A DNA stretch of 26,607 nt. Origin: RYN-428 sp035551995 (lineage in GTDB: Bacteria; Planctomycetota; Phycisphaerae; Tepidisphaerales; Tepidisphaeraceae). Below the pieces are notes generated by a model, which was not told the origin of the DNA, did no database searches, and saw only the letters and a program-made list of their open reading frames with translations. Position 1 is the first letter of the stretch, and every line of letters starts with the position of its first letter. A program made the translations under genes and the position numbers. Location of the stretch: positions 1 to 26,607 of the forward strand of contig DASZME010000059.1 of the NCBI GenBank assembly GCA_035551995.1. Reading direction: 5' to 3'. Below, piece by piece: positions 15,677 through 22,835 of the stretch.

Positions 15677-15868
15677 GTGGTCGATCAGTCGCTGCTTTCC
15701 CGAATAACAGTTGACCCTGAAATCTGTCATGGCAAGCCGTGCGTGCGCGGAATGCGCTATCCGGTGGAATCCATCCTGGAATACCTTGCCGGCGGCGACG
15801 AACTGATTCGCGTGTTACAGGCTCGTGATCGCACGGCGAGGCTGCTGACCTCCCTCACCGAATCGTGA
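15677..15868 (+). pseudogene. DUF433 (VapB45-like) antitoxin remnant
   Basis: A GTG-started frame (AAGG just upstream) encodes 63 aa. The first 40 residues match the DUF433 core closely: ITVDPEICHGKPCVRGMRYP, then a helix ILEYLAGGDE. Family members continue with an aspartate/glutamate-rich second helix pair ending ...EDILAALAYA. Here the sequence instead runs into an unrelated tail (RTARLLTSLTES), so the 3' half is lost by frameshift or deletion. DUF433 proteins often act as antitoxins for PIN-like or other toxins. The remnant of a RelE-type toxin follows 33 bp later. Confidence 0.65.
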
Positions 15869-15901
15869 TAGGCGTTCACTTGTCTCTGGAGTGCGGTGGG
15901 C

Positions 15902-16167
15902 ATGAGGATTAGTCCTTCCGCGGCCGGTACTACGAGAATCGTAGGATCGATCTCGGGGGAGGAATTCCGGGCTGTGTTGATGCGTGCGGCGAAGCTATCT
16001 TCCGAATGCCCGAGATGTATGCGCCCATTCATGAAAATTATCGGCGCGGGCTGATTCGGCGTTTTCCGAATGTGGTGTTCTACGAACACGTCAACGAAAT
16101 AGTGACAGTCTACGCCGTTTTCCATACCTCTCAGGATCCCGAGAAGTGGCGGCAACGCATCTCCTGA
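15902..16167 (+). pseudogene. RelE/ParE-type toxin, frameshifted remnant
   Basis: From 15928 to the stop at 16165-16167 one frame encodes RYYENRRIDLGGGIPGCVDA followed by MPEMYAPIHENYRRGLIRRF and VVFYEHVNEIVTVYAVFHTS, ending DPEKWRQRIS. This is the conserved body of RelE/ParE mRNase/gyrase toxins, with the RRALLRRFP-like strand and the final HxxRDP-W motif. A plausible N-terminus MRISPSAAG starts at the ATG 15902 but is in another frame, and the helix usually between the two parts is missing. A deletion or frameshift near 15915-15928 has therefore inactivated the gene. No intact partner antitoxin is present; the DUF433 remnant lies just upstream. Confidence 0.65.
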
Positions 16168-16213
16168 ATGGCTTGACAGAGCCGCAACGAACTTGCGCGA
16201 CTACACGTTCTAC

Positions 16214-16330
16214 TCCCTCTCCCGAAGGAGGGCTTATCGAGTTAATACAGTTTCCGTCTTACAAATCTCGTTTCACACGGAAAATGAGGGTGAGAACGCG
16301 GGAAACCAATTAAATCGATAGGCCCAGTAC
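16214..16330. repeat. MITE-like palindromic repeat, copy B
   Basis: A second copy of the element at 5051-5180. The core 16230-16325 begins GGGCTTATCGAGTT and ends AAATCGATAGGCCC, with an inner TTTCCGT...ACGGAAA pair and an outer CCCTCTCCCG arm on the left. It is more diverged than copy A; its terminal repeats no longer match perfectly. It sits between the toxin remnant and the 3' end of the ABC permease gene. Confidence 0.75.
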
Positions 16331-16367
16331 CGGTCGACGGTACAAAAAACCGCGTGCTCGTCATAAG

Positions 16368-17153
16368 TTATTTTGCCGACGCGTGCCAGCGGCGCAGCGA
16401 GAGCCAGGCGGCGGTGTTCACCGCGGCGAAAATCATCAAACCGAGCATCGACGCCAGCAAAACGGCGGCGAAGGCGATGTCGAGGTGGGCTTGATGAATG
16501 CCGTCCACGACGAGGATTCCCAAACCTACTTTTCCCATGCTCTGGCCAACCAGGAATTCGGCGACGACCGTTCCGATCACCGCCAATCCAGCGGCGATGC
16601 GCAGGCCAGTCAAAATGCTCGGCAGGGCCGACGGCAATCGCAGCTTCCACATCGCCGACAGTGGCGACGCTCCGTAAAGGCGAAACAAATCGACCAACGC
16701 CGGGTCGGTGGACATCAATCCCGCCAGCGTATTGGCGATCACCGGGAAGACCGAAACAATAAACGCGCAGACCGCTACGGGAAATGGACCTGAGCCGATC
16801 CAAAAGAGAAGCATCGGGGCGATGGCGACGATCGGCACCGTCTGAAAGAAGATCGTGTATGGATAAAACGCCCGCCGAATGAGCGACGACGCCGAGAGGA
16901 CGATCGCCAGCGCTACGCCGACGACGGCGCTGGCGGCAAATCCGCCGACGGCGGAAAGGGCGGTCCAACCGAGGGCGGTCAGCAGCTCGTCGGTGTCGTT
17001 GAGCAGGGCCATGCCGATCGATGACGGCAATGGCATCATGTATCGATGCACATGGGCGAGGCGAAGATAGGCTTCGAGGGCCGCCAGCGCCGCAAGCAGG
17101 ACCAGGGCGGGCGGAAGGATCGTGGACAGAAAATCGATGCGGGGTTTTTTCAC
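16368..17153 (-). CDS. ABC transporter permease (nitrate/sulfonate/thiamine-precursor type)
   Basis: This 261-aa inner-membrane subunit belongs to the SsuC/TauC/ThiX-like class of binding-protein-dependent permeases. About six hydrophobic helices are visible (for example residues 11-28, 60-86, 100-120 and 125-145). The cytoplasmic coupling (EAA) loop reads FRLYGASPLSAMWKLRLPSA, which contacts the ATPase. Length is usual. The start is GTG at 17153, and GTGA overlaps the TGA stop of the ATPase gene by 4 bp, which implies translational coupling. No periplasmic binding protein is adjacent, so the substrate is open; relatives carry nitrate, sulfonates, taurine or hydroxymethylpyrimidine. Confidence 0.9.
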   Translation of the reverse strand: MKKPRIDFLSTILPPALVLLAALAALEAYLRLAHVHRYMMPLPSSIGMALLNDTDELLTALGWTALSAVGGFAASAVVGVALAIVLSASSLIRRAFYPYTIFFQTVPIVAIAPMLLFWIGSGPFPVAVCAFIVSVFPVIANTLAGLMSTDPALVDLFRLYGASPLSAMWKLRLPSALPSILTGLRIAAGLAVIGTVVAEFLVGQSMGKVGLGILVVDGIHQAHLDIAFAAVLLASMLGLMIFAAVNTAAWLSLRRWHASAK

Positions 17154-17920
17154 GCGCCTCCTTTTTCCAGCGACTGGTAGATCGCGTGCATTTCACGGGC
17201 GAACGCCGGGGTGGCACGAATCAGGGCTGGGCGATCGATCGGCAGATCGATGCGCGCGTCGTGAATGATTTTCCCGGGCCGGCGGGTCATCACCGCCGCC
17301 CGCTGGGCAAGGAAAACCGCCTCCTGCGTCGAATGGGTGACGAAAAGGACGGTCATGCCGCGATCGAGCCAGAGTTGGCGTAGTTGTTCGTCGAGTTTCT
17401 GGCGGGTGATTTCGTCGAGGGCGGCAAATGGCTCATCGAGAAGCAATAATTTGGGATCGGTTACCATTGCCCGCGCGAGGGAGACGCGCATGCGTTGTCC
17501 GCCGGACAGTTGGTTGGGATAGCGATCGACCGCCTCGGCGAGTCCGACCTGCTCGATGGCCTGCCGAGCGGCCAGCATGCGATGCGATTGGGTCGCGTGC
17601 ATTAATTCCAGCGGAAGCGCGACGTTATGGAGCACGGTTCGCCAGGGGAGCAGATGGGCGTCCTGAAAAACATACGCGATATCCGCGCGACCTTCATATT
17701 CACGACCGCGGGGCACGGCGGAGAGGCTGGAATCGATTTCGATCGTCCCGCCCTGCGGCCGATCCAGGCCGGCGATCAATCTCAATAGCGTCGATTTCCC
17801 GCAGCCGGAAGGTCCCAAAATCGCCGCGAATTCGCCCGGCGCAACGTCCAGATCAATTCCATCAATTGCAACGACATCGTTCTCGAAGACCCGGCGGACG
17901 GCGCGAAGACGCACGCCCAT
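17150..17920 (-). CDS. ABC transporter ATP-binding protein (nitrate/sulfonate type)
   Basis: The 256-aa cytoplasmic ATPase partners the permease it overlaps. Motifs: Walker A GPSGCGKST (36-44), Q-loop FQDAHLLPW with Gln86, signature LSGGQ (138-142), Walker B LLLLDEP with Asp162-Glu163, and switch His196 (FVTHS). The alternation FQDxxLLPW is characteristic of the SsuB/TauB/NrtD group. The start chosen is ATG 17920 because GAGG lies 7 nt upstream; ATG 17926 and an extension to 18004 are open but lack spacing support. It lies downstream of purK on the same strand, with about 145 bp between them. Confidence 0.92.
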   Translation of the reverse strand: MGVRLRAVRRVFENDVVAIDGIDLDVAPGEFAAILGPSGCGKSTLLRLIAGLDRPQGGTIEIDSSLSAVPRGREYEGRADIAYVFQDAHLLPWRTVLHNVALPLELMHATQSHRMLAARQAIEQVGLAEAVDRYPNQLSGGQRMRVSLARAMVTDPKLLLLDEPFAALDEITRQKLDEQLRQLWLDRGMTVLFVTHSTQEAVFLAQRAAVMTRRPGKIIHDARIDLPIDRPALIRATPAFAREMHAIYQSLEKGGA

Positions 17921-18065
17921 CGCCATGCCTCGATAACTGCTTTGGTCCGCCGGCATCGAGTTGCATTCTTGCGAATCGTCATCACAAGACAACTTGCCGT
18001 GCAAGTAAGGCGAGAATCAACGCGGTTTGCGTCGCGGGTCGCCCGCCGAGCGGAAATGACGTGCA

Positions 18066-19223
18066 TCAGCGGCGATTTGCGGTCGTCGGCGCCAGGGTGT
18101 CTCGCGCCGCCAAAGCCGCTTTGGCGGCGGCGGGGGCCGTGTCGGCCAGCGCGGTGATGTGACCCATTTTTCGGCCGGGCCGGGGCTCGGCTTTCCCGTA
18201 GAGATGCAGCTTGATGTTCGGCATCGCGCATGCCGACGCCCAATCGGGTTCGCCGTCGGCCCATAAATCTCCGAGCAGATTCACCATCGCGGCGGGTTGG
18301 AGTCGCCGGGTGTCGCCGAGCGGGAGACCGCAGACGGCGCGGAGTTGTTGCTCGAATTGGCTCGTGAAATGCGAGTCGATCGTGAGGTGGCCGCTGTTGT
18401 GCGGCCGGGGCGCAAGCTCGTTGACGAGAAGCCGGCCGTTTTTGGTCAGGAACAGTTCGACGCAGAGAACGCCGACGACGTTGAGTTTTTCCAGGATGCC
18501 GCGGGCGATTTCGACGGCATGCTTTTCGACGGCGGGGGGAATGTCGGCGGGCGAAACGCTTAGATCGAGGATGTGATCGCGGTGGGTGTTGTCGATCGCG
18601 CCCCAGTGGGCGAAGGAGCCGTCGGCGCCGCGGGCGGCGACGACGGAGATTTCACGCTCGAAGTCGACGAAAGATTCATAGATTCGCTCGACGTCGGCCG
18701 AATCGGAGATCGCGGCCACGGCGTCGTCATACGAGCGGATTTTGCTTTGCCCTTTGCCGTCGTATCCGAACGAGGCGGTTTTCAGGACGCCGGGGCAGCC
18801 GAGTTCGCGGGTGGCGTCTTGCACGTCCTGCAACGAGCGAATCGGACGGAAAGGGGTGGTGGGGAAGGCGTTTTGAAGGAGGAAGTTTTTTTCGCGAAGG
18901 CGGTTTTGGGTGATGTGCAGGACGTCGCCGTCGGGTCGGACGGGCGCCTGCCGGGCGGCGGCGGCGGCGGTGGCGGCGGGGACGTTTTCAAACTCGAACG
19001 TCACCGCCGACACATTGCGGGCAAACTGCGCCACCTTGCCGAGATCATCATAAGCGGCGGCGATCTCCAGGTCGGCGACCTGGCCGGTCGGGGTATCGGA
19101 ATCGGGCGAAAAGGTATGGACGCGATAGCCCATTCGACGGGCGGCCAGCGCGAACATTCGACCAAGCTGGCCGCTGCCAAGAACGCCGATCGCCGCGCCG
19201 GGGAGAATTGGAGTGATAGCCAC
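18066..19223 (-). CDS. purK: N5-carboxyaminoimidazole ribonucleotide synthase
   Basis: The 385-aa ATP-grasp enzyme carboxylates AIR with bicarbonate and ATP to N5-CAIR in purine biosynthesis. The N-terminal nucleotide-binding region has IGVLGSGQLGRMFALAARRM. The ATP-grasp central domain includes VLKTASFGYDGKGQSKI. The conserved ELAPRPHNSGHLTIDS motif is at the catalytic end, and the C-terminal domain has MVNLLGDLW and KMGHIT. Length is typical. The start is GTG at 19223 with no strong ribosome binding site, 80 nt after the purE stop, consistent with a purEK operon. Confidence 0.96.
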   Translation of the reverse strand: MAITPILPGAAIGVLGSGQLGRMFALAARRMGYRVHTFSPDSDTPTGQVADLEIAAAYDDLGKVAQFARNVSAVTFEFENVPAATAAAAARQAPVRPDGDVLHITQNRLREKNFLLQNAFPTTPFRPIRSLQDVQDATRELGCPGVLKTASFGYDGKGQSKIRSYDDAVAAISDSADVERIYESFVDFEREISVVAARGADGSFAHWGAIDNTHRDHILDLSVSPADIPPAVEKHAVEIARGILEKLNVVGVLCVELFLTKNGRLLVNELAPRPHNSGHLTIDSHFTSQFEQQLRAVCGLPLGDTRRLQPAAMVNLLGDLWADGEPDWASACAMPNIKLHLYGKAEPRPGRKMGHITALADTAPAAAKAALAARDTLAPTTANRR

Positions 19224-19303
19224 GCCTGTTACTTATCGGGACGAAGCGGCGGAAATCAAGGGAGGGCGAACAATGCGATCGCACGGATGGCCGCGCGAAA
19301 TTC

Positions 19304-19801
19304 TTACGGCACGGTTTCGCCCAAAACGCGCTGGGCCTGATCCGAGCGAAATGTCCTGAGCGTTTCGCGCAGCGGGGGCCGGGAATTGGCGAGAATCGCC
19401 GCGGCCAGCAGCGCGGCGTTGATGGCGCCGGCCTTTCCGATCGCCAGTGTTCCGACCGGCACGCCCGCCGGCATCTGCACGATCGACAGCAGCGAATCCT
19501 GACCGCTGAGCGCATGGCTTTGCACGGGAACGCCGAGCACGGGAAGGACGGTGTGAGCGGCGGTCATGCCGGGAAGATGGGCGGCCCCGCCGGCCCCGGC
19601 GACAATCACTTCGATGCCGCGGGCCTCCGCTTCCCTGGCGAATGCCGACATCAGATCCGGCGTGCGATGAGCGGAGATAACCCGGCACTCATGCGGCACC
19701 CCAAGCTGCGTCAGCATCGCGTCGGCATGCTGCATCGTTTCCCAATCGGACTTGCTGCCCATGATGATCGAAACCAGCGGATCGTTTGAAGAATTAAACA
19801 T
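19304..19801 (-). CDS. purE: N5-CAIR mutase, class I PurE
   Basis: This 165-aa enzyme moves the carboxyl group of N5-CAIR to C4, making CAIR. Motifs: IIMGSKSDWETMQ (14-26), VISAHRTP with the catalytic His, AGAGGAAHLPGM, and LSIVQMPAGVPVGT. The presence of purK next to it, and the class I motif pattern, indicate the bacterial two-enzyme route. The ATG is at 19801. It is first in the leftward purE-purK cluster and divergent from the UvrC-like gene; the two start codons are 59 bp apart, so their promoters must be interleaved. Confidence 0.97.
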   Translation of the reverse strand: MFNSSNDPLVSIIMGSKSDWETMQHADAMLTQLGVPHECRVISAHRTPDLMSAFAREAEARGIEVIVAGAGGAAHLPGMTAAHTVLPVLGVPVQSHALSGQDSLLSIVQMPAGVPVGTLAIGKAGAINAALLAAAILANSRPPLRETLRTFRSDQAQRVLGETVP

Positions 19802-19860
19802 TGTTTGTAGGCGGCAGTGGCCTTGCCGGAGCGCAGGGCGATCCTACCATACGAATCGAT

Positions 19861-21033
19861 ATGCAGGAAATCCCGCCGATTTTTGAACGGGAAATGGACT
19901 TCGATCCTCGCGGGGATTTTGAGGCGTTTGCCAAACTCGCGCCCGCCAAATGGGCTGTCTATCTACTGTGCGACGCCGCCGATCGTCCGGTGCAACTGCT
20001 TTGCGTCAAAAATCTGCGCTACAGCCTCAGGCGGCGCCTGGGGAGCGACGGGGAACAGGGCGGCGTTTCCCGGCGAGTGAACTATCGCGAACTGGTTCGC
20101 CGGGTGAAATGGCGGCGGGTGGACAGCGCTTTCGAGGCGGACTGGATTTATTACGAGGCGGCCCGAGCGGTCTTCCCCGAGTCGTATCGCGGGATGGTCG
20201 GATTCCGGCCGGCTTGGTTCGTGCATGTCGATCCGGAGGCGGGGTTCCCGCGATATGTGAAAACCACCGATCTGTCGCCGCGACCGGGCGCGCTGATCGG
20301 ACCGTTGGAAGATAAACACGCCGCCGCCCGGCTGATTGAAACCGTGGAGGATGCGTTCGACCTGTGCCGGTATTTCAACGTGCTTACCCAGGCGCCGACC
20401 GGCGCGGCCTGCGCGTATAAGGAAATGGGTAAATGCCCGGCCCCGTGCGACGGGTCGGTCGCGATGGCGCAGTATCGGCGGCTTGTCGAATGGAGCGCGA
20501 GAATACTGGTCGATCCGGCGGAGTTCTTGCGCGGGCATACCGAGCGGATGAAGGCGGCCGCGTCGGAATTGCGGTTTGAGACGGCGGCGAAAATTAAGGC
20601 GTATATCGATCAGGTCGGCCAATTCGGCAAAGGGTCCTTCCGCCACATGGGCCGGCTGAAGGATTTTACGTACCTGTCCTTTCAGCATGGGCCACACCCG
20701 CTGCGCGCGACCGCGCGGGTTTTTTTGATAACGCCGGGATGGATCGATGAAATTCTCGGTCTTGCCGGCGAGCCCAAGGCCGCCGAGGTCCTGCGGGAGG
20801 CGCTAACGCTGGCGGAGGAACGAGCGGTCAACGGCGTTGACGCGATCGGCGGCGAACGCATCGGAATCGTCGCGCATCATTTATTCTCGCCTAAACAGGG
20901 CCACGGCGTGTTTCTGCGTCTGGATGGCATCGACGAAAAAGCGATCGTGGCCGGCTACCGCGAGTTGAAAAAGCAACGGGTGGAGGAGGAAAAGGATGAC
21001 GAAGGCGTCATGAAGGAACTGCAATCGCTGTAA
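19861..21033 (+). CDS. UvrC-like protein lacking the C-terminal endonuclease half
   Basis: This 390-aa protein resembles the N-terminal half of the excinuclease UvrC. A GIY-YIG-like segment (about 28-105, AVYLLCDAADRP, NLRYSLRRRL) lacks the usual second tyrosine motif. A four-cysteine set, Cys169, Cys184, Cys192 and Cys196, includes KCPAPCDG; its 15-8-4 spacing resembles the iron-sulfur cluster cysteines of E. coli UvrC. A UVR helix pair (about 235-252, LRFETAAKIKAYIDQ) follows. The RNase H-like nuclease and helix-hairpin-helix domains of full UvrC are missing; instead about 140 residues of unassigned sequence follow, ending in a charged tail. Start ATG 19861 is chosen; ATG 19894 is possible. 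The open frame to 19801 overlaps the purE start and is rejected. A nucleic-acid role is inference. Confidence 0.75.
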   Translation: MQEIPPIFEREMDFDPRGDFEAFAKLAPAKWAVYLLCDAADRPVQLLCVKNLRYSLRRRLGSDGEQGGVSRRVNYRELVRRVKWRRVDSAFEADWIYYEAARAVFPESYRGMVGFRPAWFVHVDPEAGFPRYVKTTDLSPRPGALIGPLEDKHAAARLIETVEDAFDLCRYFNVLTQAPTGAACAYKEMGKCPAPCDGSVAMAQYRRLVEWSARILVDPAEFLRGHTERMKAAASELRFETAAKIKAYIDQVGQFGKGSFRHMGRLKDFTYLSFQHGPHPLRATARVFLITPGWIDEILGLAGEPKAAEVLREALTLAEERAVNGVDAIGGERIGIVAHHLFSPKQGHGVFLRLDGIDEKAIVAGYRELKKQRVEEEKDDEGVMKELQSL

Positions 21034-21080
21034 AAAGTTTCGTCGGATGGCGATGAGCGGAAATTCAAGACGCAAAAAAA

Positions 21081-21110
21081 CCCGCCCCGTAATTCGGGAC
21101 GGGCCATTTT
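21081..21110. terminator. Bidirectional terminator between the UvrC-like gene and csp
   Basis: CCCGCCCCG/CGGGACGGG (one mismatch) with loop TAATT. Seven As on the left give a U-run for leftward csp transcripts, and CCATTTT on the right serves rightward ones. It is stronger for csp. Confidence 0.85.
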
Positions 21111-21126
21111 CATCGAAGTCCCGCGC

Positions 21127-21342
21127 CTACCTCGCGGCGACCAGCCTGCGAACCTTGGTGGCTTTCAGGCCTTTGTCGCTGTTTTCAAAATCATATTCGA
21201 CTGTTTCGTTCTCCTTGAGGGTCTTGAACCCTTCGCCCTCAATGGCCGAGTGATGCACGAAGACGTCCTTGCCTTCTTGATCGGCCGCGATAAAACCAAA
21301 TCCCTTTTGGTCGTTAAACCACTTAACCTTCCCGGTGGCCAT
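21127..21342 (-). CDS. Cold-shock domain protein (CspA family)
   Basis: This 71-aa protein is a single-stranded RNA/DNA-binding OB fold that acts as an RNA chaperone. Both RNA-binding motifs are intact: RNP1 KGFGFI (13-18) and RNP2 VFVHHSAI (27-34). The N-terminal GKVKWFN is also standard. AGGAG lies 8 nt before the ATG at 21342. It has a long AT-rich upstream region, as cold-shock genes often do, with a possible hairpin GGTTATC/GATAACC at 21467-21489 that could sit in the leader. The gene is transcribed alone and ends at the strong hairpin terminator. Confidence 0.97.
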   Translation of the reverse strand: MATGKVKWFNDQKGFGFIAADQEGKDVFVHHSAIEGEGFKTLKENETVEYDFENSDKGLKATKVRRLVAAR

Positions 21343-21827
21343 GGAGCCACTCCTTTCCAGATGTGTTGCCCAGAAACAATTGACTCATCCGCACAATACC
21401 AAGCCCAGCCACGGAAGCAAAACGTATCTGCAATGGCAAGTCAAGCAAAAAAGTTGCGATCCCTCAGGTTATCCACAATGAAGATAACCCCGCAACCCTC
21501 TTTGAAACAATTTCTTAGCAATAGGACTTTGTCATAAAATGGGTTATGTTTTGGAAATATTTGAGGCGGCCCATATTTTTCATAATTTAGTCGTAAGCAT
21601 TTATACCTATATTGTTTACGAATCATTATTCGGCGCAGTAAATTGTAAATTGGTCCGATAAATGGGGAAATTTGCGGGGTTGAGGGTTTGCATCGCTTGA
21701 TTTTTTCAAAAGAATCATAACTAGGCCGTCGGACATTTGCACATGTTATCCACAATAGGGCGGCGCTTGCATTCGCCACGCCCCCGTGGAAGATGAAGAC
21801 CCCGGACGTGTAAGAGACATTGCAAGC
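21343..21827. promoter_or_regulatory. AT-rich intergenic region with two perfect DnaA boxes
   Basis: About 485 bp between divergent csp and lptB, clearly AT-rich between 21500 and 21720 in a GC-rich setting. TTATCCACA, the perfect DnaA-box consensus, occurs at 21469-21477 and 21746-21754 in the same orientation. GATTTTTTC (about 21699) resembles an AT-rich unwinding repeat. It must also hold the promoters of csp and lptB, but I could not place a convincing pair of -35/-10 boxes. Confidence 0.5.
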
Positions 21828-22574
21828 ATGAATCTCCTCGAAACAACAAAACTTTGCAAGACGTATGGCGGGCGCACCGTCGTCAACGAAGTAAGTTTCA
21901 CCCTCTCGCAGCAAGAGATCGTGGGCCTCCTTGGCCGCAATGGCGCCGGGAAAACCACCACATTTCGCATGATCCTGGGTATGGTCGTGCCCGATAGCGG
22001 CGCCGTCGCGTTTCACGGTCGGGATATCACCAACTTGCCGATGTATAAGCGCTGTCAGAACAACCAGTTGGGGTATCTTTCGCAAGAGCGCAGCGACTTT
22101 CGCCGACTGACGGTATGGGAAAATCTTCAAGCGATTCTTGAGACCATTTCCGGACTCAGCCGTTCCGATCGCCATCGGCGGGCGGATCAACTCCTCGACC
22201 AGTACGGGCTGCACAAATGCCGCAATCAGAAAGCCGACACCCTCAGCGGCGGCGAGCGAAGGAAACTGGAAATCTCGCGCGCCCTCGTGACGGACCCAAA
22301 GCTGATTTTGCTCGATGAGCCGTTCAGCGGCGTCGATCCGCGGGCCGTCGAGGATTTGCAAAAAGAAGTGCTTCGGCTCAAGCATGAGTTCGGGAAAAGC
22401 GTTCTCATCACCGATCACAACGTGGCTCAAACCCTCAAGGTATGCGATCGCGCGTTGATTATCGCTGACGGCGAGGTGATGGCGGAAGGAACGCCGCGTG
22501 AGGTGATCAATAATCCGCGCGTCCGAGACGCCTATACGGGCAATCTTTTCCGCGGCGATGAATTCGACAATTAG
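21828..22574 (+). CDS. lptB: LPS export ABC transporter ATPase LptB
   Basis: The 248-aa cytoplasmic ATPase powers lipopolysaccharide extraction from the inner membrane with LptFG. Motifs: Walker A GRNGAGKT (36-43), the LptB-typical LGYLSQERSDFRRLTV (Q86), signature LSGGERRKLEISRAL (from 139), Walker B LILLDEPFSGVD (Asp163-Glu164) and switch His197. The signature and the DEPFSGVDP string separate it from amino-acid transporter ATPases. The ATG at 21828 matches the family N-terminus; the upstream GTG at 21786 has no ribosome binding site. No lptA, lptC, lptF or lptG gene lies in the window. Its presence implies an LPS-bearing outer membrane. Confidence 0.93.
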   Translation: MNLLETTKLCKTYGGRTVVNEVSFTLSQQEIVGLLGRNGAGKTTTFRMILGMVVPDSGAVAFHGRDITNLPMYKRCQNNQLGYLSQERSDFRRLTVWENLQAILETISGLSRSDRHRRADQLLDQYGLHKCRNQKADTLSGGERRKLEISRALVTDPKLILLDEPFSGVDPRAVEDLQKEVLRLKHEFGKSVLITDHNVAQTLKVCDRALIIADGEVMAEGTPREVINNPRVRDAYTGNLFRGDEFDN

Positions 22575-22835
22575 GCCGCGATACGCTGGGGATTTTTCCG
22601 CGACGCCCGGAACGCGACGCGGTGGATGGGCCGCGTTTGGCCCAAGCGACAACACATCGGCATGCCGAACGAACGCTTTCCCTCGCGACTACGCCAAATC
22701 CGCGCGGATCGGGAGCGCCCGGCGATGGAATTTCACCGGCAACGCAGGGCGCATGTTCTTGTAATTTTTATTTGCCACGTGCCTGTTTCCCCAGGGCGGG
22801 GGCCTACAATTCCGAAAATTCCCACCGGAGACTTT

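Noticed and set aside
15757..16155. 132-aa minus-strand ORF
   Set aside because: It lies opposite the RelE/ParE and DUF433 remnants, whose family motifs are on the plus strand.
21441..22655. 404-aa minus-strand ORF
   Set aside because: Antisense to lptB and extending through the AT-rich intergenic region; no recognisable domain.
22772..22810. Promoter TTGCCA...TACAAT before the DUF2092-like/TlpA gene
   Set aside because: The spacer is 27 bp, far from the 16-18 bp needed.
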